From Rapana venosa (Eukaryota; Mollusca; Gastropoda; Neogastropoda; Muricidae), in assembly GCA_028751875.1 (NCBI GenBank), contig CM054155.1, forward strand, positions 53,177,548-53,241,547: DNA of 64,000 nt, read 5' to 3'. Of the stretch, positions 1 to 8,639 are shown one piece after another. The notes under the pieces are model-generated. The model was given only the letters and a program-made list of their open reading frames with translations, was not told the DNA's origin and did no database searches. Both the position numbers and the translations under genes were made by a program. The first letter of the stretch is position 1. Each line of letters begins with the position of its first letter.

Positions 1-1675
1 TGAGCCTTTCTGCAGCCATTGGGTAGTCATTGTGCCATCATGTAGTTCATGGGGATACATCAGATCAACTTCTAAGATTCAACCCCATGGTTGATCAGGC
101 ATCATTTGTGATATAATTTTTAGTGTCTCTTCAACAACATAAGGGCCAATGTACATCTGAAAGTTTTGCAATGGCCGTGATTGACACATCGCCCACCCAT
201 ACATGTTGTTTGCATCTAAGTACATGATGTAGCTTGAAGGTTTGCTAGGATCATAGTCTTTTAGATATTTATTGTTGGCCTTACAGTAATTGTGTGATGC
301 CATACTGATGCCACCATGCAAACCAACCTCAATCATTTGCAGCATGGGCTGGTCAGACAACAAATCAATCTGCACACCAGTAAACTTTAAGAAAAGCATC
401 CCATGACATTCCCGGTGCTGTGGTGTAATGTGATGGATCTAGACCATAGTAGTTCATGCCAGTATAGTTCTCAAAGGCATCAGCAAGCAAATACGCATCA
501 GCCAGAAGATACTGATCATGGTAATCACCCATTGTCTGACACTGCATCTTTTGCCATGCTTACTGAGCATGCTGATAATCATCATCACTGATTTCTTTAC
601 CCGTCAGTCTGCTGGAGAAAGCTTCTTTTGGCAGCAGCTCTTCTTCATCAAACCTTTCCCATGAATTCATGTACTCGTAAGGATAAACTCCTTTTCATGC
701 AAGCTTTGTGTCAAAGTATTTTTCTGTGATAGGGCAAGTACTCAGTGATGAAGACAAGGATTCTAGAGATCCCATCAGATGTTGTGCAGAATCAAAGAAT
801 GACAGACTATTTAGTGTAAAAGTCAGGTACTTCTCTGATGACTGTGCAATGCAGTAGGCCTTATACTCATCAGTTACTGCCTGCATGATCAGGTGTGAGT
901 CATAACCTCTTAGATTGTGGAAGAAGACCGGCAGCTTCCATGTTTTAGGCTCTACTTTTTGTTGCAGGTTCCACTTACTATGTGCTGCTCCACGAGACTT
1001 ACCACTGATGTTGTCGTGATCTCTGACTGTCTGATTGTCTGCTACCTGTGGTGTTAGCAGTTTACCACAGATCCAGCAATGTGTGGTAGAAGCATACTGT
1101 TCCTGGTCTTCTCAGTCATAATGATCTCTTGTAGGTTTAGCTGTTGAGAGTAGTATCCACAATTCACTTTCATGTGTTCAAGAAAAACCTTTGCAGCATC
1201 TAGTCCTCGATACAAGAATGGCTCTGAGTGCCCACCATATGATAAAAGAACAACATAAGCAAAGGAACAGTCCATGATTACTGAGTAAGACTGTTTTAGG
1301 AATATGTTCCTATGCTGGCCCTTGGTATGGTACAATGATAGACTCAAAGTCAGCATACACTACATAGGGACTCTTTTGTAGCTTCTTTATATTCTTGAAG
1401 TAAACCTTGCTTCCTGGCTGTGGTGTTACAAGTTCAGTGATTGCTTCAGTCCCACTCTTATAGTGTTTTCTGTTTGTCAGCTGCCTGCAAAGACTGTAAT
1501 CTAACCAAGCATTGTCTGCAAAACTCTTGTTTGTGCTGATGTTTTGTTGTTTGTGCAATAAGTCTACTCATTGTTCTAATAAGTGTATAATGATCTACAT
1601 GGTTCTTATCAGGATCACCTACAGTGGGATATTTTCTTGAGATGCATAGTGGATGTAGCCGGATGGACACACAGC
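1..1675 (-). pseudogene. Protein-primed DNA polymerase B (Polinton/Maverick type), C-terminal part, broken
   Basis: Minus-strand remnant of a family B DNA polymerase of the protein-primed kind, which in Polinton/Maverick elements and related adintovirus-like elements replicates the element. Read from high to low coordinates, the frames follow the family order: HYTLIRTMSRL near 1600; the exonuclease I motif YADFES near 1341-1358; a CSFAYVV stretch near 1265; the exonuclease II motif HNLRGYDSHL near 883-918; TMGDYHDQYLL near 545-505; and YLDANNMYGWAM, the start of the polymerase palm, at 188-223. The last YxDTDS motif would lie left of the window. At least five changes of frame separate these pieces, so this is a pseudogene or a badly sequenced copy. 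The frames joining the motifs were assigned by eye. Family assignment is confident; the choice between Polinton and a related virus-like element is not. Confidence 0.85.
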
Positions 1676-1680
1676 TACAC

Positions 1681-3285
1681 TAAATTTAGATTAGGAACAG
1701 CGAAACCATTACCAGCTTTGTGGTCAAAATATATTCAGTTTTCTCAACTCTCTATGTAAACTATCATTATTATGCTTAGGATATATTTATATATTTATAT
1801 TTAGTATATTATCTAAATAAGTTTATTTTCCAATATTTTGATGTAGCTAATTATTAAATTAGTTTGCATTTTATCTACTTGTTTGTGTTATTTTTAATGT
1901 TGTCCAAATGAAATGTCTTTAACACTTCTTTTAGTCATTCAATAGTATGGCCCAGTTATCTCCCTTAAATGTTAGCGTTGGTCTGATCTAGGAGAGAAAA
2001 TCAATAATAATAACTTTATTAAGTCATACTGTTTGCTCATATAAAGTTTTTATGAATATGATTGTTGAAATACTGATCTTGACTGGATTCATTTCAACCA
2101 CAATGAGAGTTCTCTGTTTTTGTTGTAAATCAATATTTTTCATCTATTGCATCATATAGGTATAGGTAGGTATGTACCCAAATATTAAGGCTAGAAAAGC
2201 AGTTCTTTTTTTTTTTTTAAGGAATCTTTGATAAATCATAATTATTGTGCCATTGCAGAACATGTGGAATAAACTCTATTTAGATCAATAAAATAGCTCA
2301 TATTAAGTAGTAGTAGATTGTAAGGCGTAAGGTGCACATGATGTGTGAGTCCTAAAAGTTAGCCAACTGCTGTTCTTTGTTGTAAACAAGTTTGAATTGT
2401 TGAACTAAATTCTACCAAATGCAGACATAAAAATATAAATGTATGGTATGTTTTGGGTTTCGTTATGAATAAATATAAGATTGGAAGATGTAAGTGTGAA
2501 TAATTTGTAGTATTAGAGTTAGTTATATTTTGATCATACAAACAGCTTTGCTTGGGTGCAGCAAATCAAACACTGTGTTTTTGCACCACTGGTTAATTAT
2601 GAATATCTCCTCTCACGGACATCTATGGTTAATAATATGTATATGTATATAAACTGTGGTGCATATCCTTCTTTTTCTATTCATAAAGTATTTAGTTTTG
2701 TTGAAATTTTAATTTTTTATTACCGAAAGTTATAGTGTGCAGCTGTTAAAAGTGTATCTAGTCAGAGGCTTTAATCGCTAATAGTTTGCAGCCAAAAACT
2801 TTGTGTGCAAAATGCAATAATGAATCTTAATGCTTGTACTTTCTAGTTTATTTTGATATATAATATGTCTAGTTTCGTTACTCGGACAGCAAGATAATCA
2901 TCACGGAAACTGCATGAGAAAACACAAAATCTCCTTCACCTTGGGCCAAATTGTCTGAAACGCTCGCAGTGTGGTCGTGCTGTCTTTGCAGTATGTGTGG
3001 CTGATATATATAGAGGGGTGGTTAGGGTGGCTAGGGACAGGGCAGAGGAGGAGAGAGAGAGAGGGGGGGGAAAGAGAGAGAGACCATCCATCCACACAGC
3101 AGTAGATGTACTGGAGGGCTGAATAAAGAGGTGACAACCAAAGCTGCTGTCTTCCTCTGAATCTTCTTTTGCCTGGTTGCTGTACACAGATGTCGCCATG
3201 AATTGCTGTTGCTGAGAATTGTGTGTTCCACTCTTTCCCTGCCCTGCCTCTATCCTTGCCTCTCAGCACCATCACATGGACATAG
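1681..3285. other. 1.6-kb sequence interrupting the DNA polymerase gene
   Basis: AT-rich sequence separating the N-terminal part of the pPolB remnant (ends near 3290) from the rest (starts near 1675). The polymerase reading appears to break between VYTWKD on one side and RLHPLCISRKY on the other. The interval holds a GA-rich purine tract at about 3041-3085, a short T run near 2207 and no ORF that I recognise. I saw no convincing target-site duplication, terminal repeats or clear splice sites. An inserted non-autonomous element is the simplest reading; an intron is possible but unsupported. Confidence 0.5.
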
Positions 3286-3289
3286 GGCT

Positions 3290-3899
3290 GCATCTTTCCA
3301 GGTGTATACGTTTACACTGATCGTTGGTTTAATTCCTCAAACCTGTCAATCTCACAGGAAAATCAGTGCCGGTAAAGTCAAGCTTGTCAGGATGTTCATG
3401 ATAGTTTGAAACTCTCTCTGCATTCTTTGCCACATGGTACAGCCTAGCCAGCACACACCACATAAAACACTTTATTCTGAATGTTTAGCACAGCACGTTT
3501 TGCTACATCAGGGGGCAAGGGAATGTAACTTCTACCAACAATGGGATAAAACTTTGTTTGCTTTAGATCTATGCAAAGAACCTCACAACTGTCCATCCTG
3601 ATCCCCTCATCTGTGCTGTTTCAGCAGCATGTTCGAAGATCCCCATCATCTCATCTGCCCATGTTGTGTTGAGCTCTGCAAATGAGTTCAGCCCTTGTGT
3701 TGTTGACACATGAACAGTTAATTGTTCCTCTGTACAGGATTGTAGTAACCAACTGCACCTTTACAGGTTGATCTATGTTTAAGTTGTCTGGTATTTGTGT
3801 GATTGCATCTTGAATGCTTTGCACCAGGTTTTGTAGTTGTGTAATATTTAGCTCTATTATTACACTTTGTCTATACTGAGCCTCAATTAAAATATCCAA
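3290..3899 (-). pseudogene. Protein-primed DNA polymerase B, N-terminal part, broken
   Basis: Upstream end of the same pPolB remnant. Visible family landmarks on the minus strand are KVQLV near 3760, RGSGW near 3620, SYIPLP near 3530, AVLNIQN near 3480 and PDKLDF near 3385, followed by a VYTWKD-like end near 3290. An 82-codon open stretch (3899-3651) starts with ATG and gives the likely N-terminal region. Stops and at least two frame changes occur below 3651. It is collinear with the 1-1675 piece and about 120 bp downstream of the accessory ORF at 4020-4632, which suggests one element read leftwards. The N-terminal domain of this family is poorly conserved, so the exact start is uncertain. 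Confidence 0.75.
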
Positions 3900-3921
3900 C
3901 TCATATAGTAAGAAAAATACA

Positions 3922-3954
3922 TAATTAATTAATTAATTAATTAATTAATTAATT
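3922..3954. repeat. (AATT)n microsatellite
   Basis: About eight perfect AATT units. It lies between the likely start of the polymerase remnant and the end of the upstream accessory ORF. Confidence 0.95.
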
Positions 3955-4019
3955 GCTTTTTGATTTTTTGTTTTGCTATGGTATGAAGCAGTAAATCTAC
4001 CACAGGTAACTTTTAGCTC

Positions 4020-4632
4020 CTTAATAGAGTACTCAGCAGAATGCTGTCCTTGCCAAGCAGATACCCCTTTTTTATATATTCCTTTTTCACAGTCAATGTC
4101 CACAGGCATTGCATTGCATGCCTTGTTCTGGAGGTCGAATTTCTGGTGCTTGTAGTCATCGTAGTCTGCCTGAAGACGTTTGAATTCTTCTTCTGATATT
4201 GTGGCATCTGTTAGAGCTTTGCTAATAATGAGTCTGAATGACTAGTGTTAAGGCAACAATAGCATCATGTTTTTCTAGTTTACGCACAACCTTCTTAGAA
4301 AAGACTGTGACAAATGAATAGGCTCCTGCTGCTATTGAAACAGGGCCCAATGCAATTTATGCAGGTGCTCCAATTCCAGTAGCCAAGAGAGCAATGCCTG
4401 TTCCTGCTGTGGCTGTAGACAGAGTTGCTGTAGTAACAGAGCTCAACACACTAAATGCTGATCTGTACCTGCGCCTGCGTTTTGTATACCTTGCTAGTTC
4501 TTACTCAATGTCATGTTGCATTTGTGTAATGTTTGTCAAATGAAATGCATTAGCAATAGCACTGGCACTGACATTATCATTGATTTCAGGATCCCGTGCA
4601 CTGGGAACTTTAGGATATTTAACAGTCGTCAT
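4020..4632 (-). pseudogene. Small Polinton-associated protein of unknown function, broken
   Basis: On the minus strand an ATG at 4632-4630 opens a frame reading MTTVKYPKVPSARDPEINDN. It continues past one TAA (near 4502) into a basic stretch (RRRRYRSAF), then a long Gly/Ala/Thr-rich hydrophobic segment (about 35 residues), a second stop, and a KKVVRKLEKHD basic segment. After a frameshift near 4240 it reads SLLAKALTDATISEEEF and a charged, probably helical tail. The layout (basic, hydrophobic glycine-rich, basic, ISxEEF) resembles an uncharacterised family I recall from animal genomes near mobile polymerase genes; that recollection is unverified. Function unknown; a membrane-inserted or capsid-associated role would be a guess. 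Two stops and one frameshift mark it as a pseudogene or uncorrected sequence. Confidence 0.55.
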
Positions 4633-4649
4633 CTTCTTCTTATAAAAGG

Positions 4650-4721
4650 AAATAAAGGAGTCCCATAACCTATAAGGTCGTAGGGGAGCGAGGCGTCAGA
4701 GACCTCACTTCTCTAGGGCCA
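4650..4721 (-). repeat. 3' domain of a tRNA-derived SINE
   Basis: About 72 bp closely matching the left end of the SINE at 60505-60790 (shared words include GTAGGGGAGCGAGG and TCTAGGGCC, with small differences). Only the tail is present here; the tRNA-like head is missing. It sits just upstream of the accessory ORF start at 4632. Confidence 0.7.
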
Positions 4722-4849
4722 GCATATTCTTCTTATACTGTTTAAAAAAACATATGTAATTTTTTATTGGTATTCTGCCATTAACTCTTGTAGCTGATTG
4801 TTGAGCAGTACAGCATTAGCGTAATAGATGGCTATGAGGTCAATGTGGT

Positions 4850-5920
4850 GTAATAATAATAATAATAATACATGAAATTTATATGGCGCCATATCTTGAA
4901 AAACCCCCAAATCATAGCGCTTTTGTTCATCCCACTCATTCACATGCAGCCAGTTACAATCAATAGTTTTTACAAATTCAAATGTATACATTCACAGCAC
5001 ACACATAAAGGCTATACACTTCGGCAGGGTGGTGGGGGTTTGTCTGTTGAGGGCAGGGACACAAATGAGATGGAACAAGAGAGGAGAATCTTAGGTTTGA
5101 AATAAATGAGTCTTGAGACCTGATTTAAAAGCTTCATAAGAAGGCTTTTGGCGGAGGGAGAGAGGGAGGTCATTCCAGATCAATGGACCAGAAACAGAGA
5201 AAGAGCGACGGCCAACGGTGGATTGGTTGAATCTAGGTGTTCGTAAGCACAAGGTATCTGTAGCAGAGCGGGGGGAACAAGAAGGAGTGTACAGATGAAG
5301 ACATTCACAGAGGTAGGAAGGTGCAGTTTTGTGGAGGCATTTGTAACAGAGGGTACTGATCTTATAGTTTACTGTCTGTGGCACAGGCAGCCAGTGGAGA
5401 GATAGCAAGAGAGGAGTAATGTGCTAAGATTTTTTCTTTCTGAGGACTAGTCGAGCTGCAGAGTTTTGTATACGTTGAAGGGAGTGGATAGATGAAGCTG
5501 GGAGACCGGCCAGAAGAGAATTGCAATAATCCAGTCGTGAGAGAATGAGGGACGTGACTAGTTTGGATGTTGCATCAGTGGACAGGTACTTTCGAACTGC
5601 ACTGATGCGCCTTAAATGATAGTAGCACGACTGACAAGTTTGGGTGATGAACTTTTGCATGGAGAGTGTGTTGTCAATAATGACCCCTAGATATTTCACC
5701 GATTGAGATTGAGGGATGTTAATTGTGTCAGCTGTGGTGTGTTTAGGAGTAAGTTGACTTTATCACTGGAAACGGTCCCTTCAATGTTGTCACCGCTGTT
5801 CTGAACAGCAATAGCAAATCTGAGGGCTTCAACATCCAGGTCTTTCCAGTTAATATTAATTCCATCCATAAACAAGAAAGTAGCTCTTTCTTCCATTGCA
5901 ACAAGGCCAAACACCAATGT
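4850..5920 (-). pseudogene. LINE family A, reverse transcriptase C-terminus and 3' tail
   Basis: Minus-strand 3' end of a CR1/Jockey-like non-LTR retrotransposon. An open stretch at 5699-5424 reads KYLGVIIDNTLSM, then RKYLSTDATSKLVTSLILSR and LDYCNSLLAGLP, the RT thumb region. Another at 5408-5091 reads LHWLPVPQTVNYKI, then WNDLPLSLRQ and LKTHLFQT, the usual C-terminus of this clade. The 3' UTR follows (about 5090-4930), then a conserved tail with AAGCGCTATGATTTG and CAAGATATGGCGCCATATAAATT and finally an (AAT)n run at 4853-4871. The part at 5917-5700 is weaker and holds stops. The element is 5'-truncated: catalytic RT motifs and the endonuclease are absent. Related copies are at 21818-22350, 52485-52550, 56363-56965 and 61130-62125. 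Confidence 0.85.
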
Positions 5921-5929
5921 GTACTGATT

Positions 5930-7080
5930 GTCCAGAGGAAAGTAAGGAAGGGACCATAGCTTTGTGGTTACCTTACATTATTACCACAATCACATCACCA
6001 ATCATCATCAAATTCATACCAATGTGAAAATAATCTGTTTTACCACATTAATATATATGTCACTGCTTTTAATGCCTCCGTTTAGTTCCCCAGGCAAAGT
6101 TCATGACCCACAGCTGGCAGCATGGATATAAATAAAAGGGGCAAAAGGAAAGGCGGCACTAGGAGCTTGCTGCTGTAGCCGTGTTCAGCAGTAAATTACC
6201 CTTGTGTCTTTCACACATCCTCTTGCACAGAGAATTGTCAAAAAACAACAAGCAAAGCACTCTTTAAAATGAGCTTTAAACAAGCTTTCTTTTGACTCCA
6301 AACTTCATGTACTTTCTTTCATACTGGTTGATGTGACAGCAGTTCAAACCGACAAGAAGATAAAGGGAAGGAATGTGCAGGAAGAAACACAATCATAAAA
6401 AACAGACATTTCATAACTCGCTCTCTAAAAAAGCGATGTTTATATTATATAAAAAAGAACATAGAGAAAACATTGAACAGTCCTGCATGCAGACAAACCT
6501 TTGGGGTGGCTGTTACATGAACCATTTTCAGAACGGAGGCCATAAATAAACACACCTTAGGGCTACCAAGCGGTCAGCTGTGTGAGAGGTAGGTGATTGA
6601 TAGTTGGGAGAGAGTCCTGGGCCAGTCATTAGTGTAGCTATCGACTATCTCTATAAACACATCCTGCTAGTCAGTACAGGCGTTACAGGTACCTCACACC
6701 GTCCAACTGTTTCATTAGCATTTAGTGGTAGCCATGCTACAGCTGAAGGATAGTTCAAGAACCAATTCCAGTACAGCTCATAATTCGTAGCCCCCAAACA
6801 CAGTAGAAACCAAGATGTCTTTTCAGACTGTCATCAACACATGATACCTCAACAAAAATGGCTCAGGTTTTTAATATCACTGATGTTATCTGATACTATA
6901 ACAAAGGCATTTTTCTGATCCTGTTAAGAAATTGTGATCAATGAGTTTATCTACTTATCAGTTCTGTGTTGTGTAACAAAGAACAAATTGCACACAGGCC
7001 TACACTATGTACATCAAAGCAACACAAAAAAAGAAAAAGAAAACACACACCCACAAAACAGATGACAAAATTTACAAAAC
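5930..7080. other. No recognisable gene; possible TATA element
   Basis: About 1.1 kb without a convincing ORF. A TATAAATA sequence at 6127-6134 followed by A/G-rich sequence could be a core promoter or part of an LTR, but no start, terminal repeat or adjacent coding frame confirms this. The copy in the second block reads TATAAAATA near 22514. Confidence 0.3.
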
Positions 7081-7172
7081 TGCATATACACGGGAAACTA
7101 TATTTTTTTAAAAGCACATGATTGCTTATTCCATTATCCTTTGAAATAAAAGAATAGCAAAATAAAATAAAC
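7050..7172. repeat. Leader of a CA-microsatellite-bearing dispersed repeat
   Basis: Contains the word GCTTATTCCATTATCCTTTG followed by AAATAAAAGAATAG and then a CA tract. Similar leaders occur at 23436-23558 (block copy 2), 54160-54240 and 54700-54800, each running into CA repeats, and a shorter match lies at 52915-52955. This suggests one dispersed repeat family whose core is a microsatellite, or the 3' UTR of a LINE family. Confidence 0.55.
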
Positions 7173-7173
7173 A

Positions 7174-7763
7174 CACACAATGAGCGCACGTTCACACACA
7201 CACACACATACCCACACAGCATACAAACATGACACACACACACACACACCACACACACACACACACACAAAATGGCATAAAAACATGTACCCTACCCTAA
7301 ACTCACACAAACGCCGTGCACACACACTCATGACTTGCAGCGAGTGTGCACACCACACACATGTAAACTACAAGAAGATGCGCTGGGCACCATGTGCTTG
7401 ATAAAACTAACAACTTGAAACTGACACACAGCCAGAAGCACCTGTCACAAGTAGTTGCTGTGGCCATCACTACACACAACACAACACACACATGCATGCA
7501 CGTGCACAACGCCAAACACCACGAAAACCCACTTGTGCGCGAACACACACCACACAACACGCACGCACCCGCCGCCGGGGGGGGGGGGGGGGGGGGGGGG
7601 GGCGCTGGGGGGGGTGGGGGGGGGGGGGTGGGGGGGGGTGCCAGCACGCATGCACAACACACATCCCCGCACACACACACAACCACACAAGACTATAAAC
7701 ACAAACACACACACACACACACATCACACACAACACACACACACACACGCACACGCAGCCATG

Positions 7764-7805
<42 letters not shown>

Positions 7806-7830
7806 CCCGCACATAGCACACCACACAAAG
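7174..7830. repeat. CA/CACACC microsatellite complex
   Basis: Blocks of CA repeats, imperfect CACACC stretches and unique spacers. All apparent ORFs here (His/Thr-rich on plus, Cys/Val-rich on minus) are translations of the repeat and not genes. Confidence 0.95.
7578..7640 (+). repeat. Poly-G tract
   Basis: About 63 bases, nearly all G, with a few C and T interruptions, inside the CA complex. It could form a G-quadruplex, but the run lengths are also the kind long reads get wrong. Confidence 0.9.
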
Positions 7831-7978
7831 TAATCCCCCCTCTTTATCTCTCTCTCCCCATCCCCCCCTCCTCTCGTCTCTCTCTCTCATCGTATTCAGA
7901 CCTCCTAATTTAGGTTTGTCTGGTATCACTTTACGTGAAAGATTTTAAATTGTAGGACTTACATACTTACTTACTTAG

Positions 7979-8025
7979 ACACACACCCCACCCACACACA
8001 ACACACACACACACACAAAACACAT
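7979..8025. repeat. Second CA microsatellite
   Basis: Imperfect CA repeat about 150 bp beyond the main complex, separated by CT-rich and unique sequence. Confidence 0.9.
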
Positions 8026-8412
8026 ACAAACACTCAGCCTTCGTTTCCTTGGGAGACAACCATGTTTGTAAAAAAAAATGTTTAAGGAATAGTTAACCAA
8101 GTAGCATTACATAACGTCCACCACAAACAAGTAAAGCAGTATTAAAGTTTTTGTTCACTTAAAATTGAAGTACATGTAAAAATCGGTAAGGAAATCCAGC
8201 AGCGATTGAAGATAAGCCTTTCAAATAAAATTCGCCCAGTCGATACAATAGACAAGCACAGAAGGAATGTGTGCTGGCACGCCCGACGCAGGACTTGGAA
8301 CCCCAGACCGAGTCAGTGCATAGACTAGCACCAGAAGGAATTAGGTTATGGAGTGAAAGTTCCAGCCCGCCAACTAAAGAGTCAGTTTTTCCCTGTTTTG
8401 GAGCAGCAGTGA

Positions 8413-8466
8413 ATCTACCTATCTATCTATCTATCTATCATCTATCTATCTATCTATCTATCTATC
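8413..8466. repeat. (TATC)n microsatellite
   Basis: About 13 TATC units with one broken unit in the middle, followed at 8515-8577 by an (AT)n-rich stretch. It lies just beyond the 3' end of the minus-strand LINE-B. Confidence 0.95.
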
Positions 8467-8639
8467 AATCCTAACTATCTAACTATATGCAGATCATTTT
8501 CTTGTACGTAGATTAGTATATATATAAATAGATACATATATATCTATAATATTAATATATATATATATATAAAATAATATTATATTCTTTCATTCATTTT
8601 CCTTTCTTTCTTTTCTATTATCTGCTGCTGGAGCCTTTC

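Noticed and set aside
1..3899. Host replicative DNA polymerase
   Set aside because: The YADFES, HNLRGYDSH and NNMYGWAM spellings fit the protein-primed element polymerases and not the cellular delta/alpha/epsilon family, and there is no exon structure.
7303..7913. ORFs of 68-152 codons on both strands in the CA/poly-G region
   Set aside because: They are His/Thr-, Cys/Val-, Gly- or Pro-rich translations of CA and G repeats in every frame.
8413..8466. CRISPR-like array
   Set aside because: The units are 4 bp with no spacers; a plain microsatellite.
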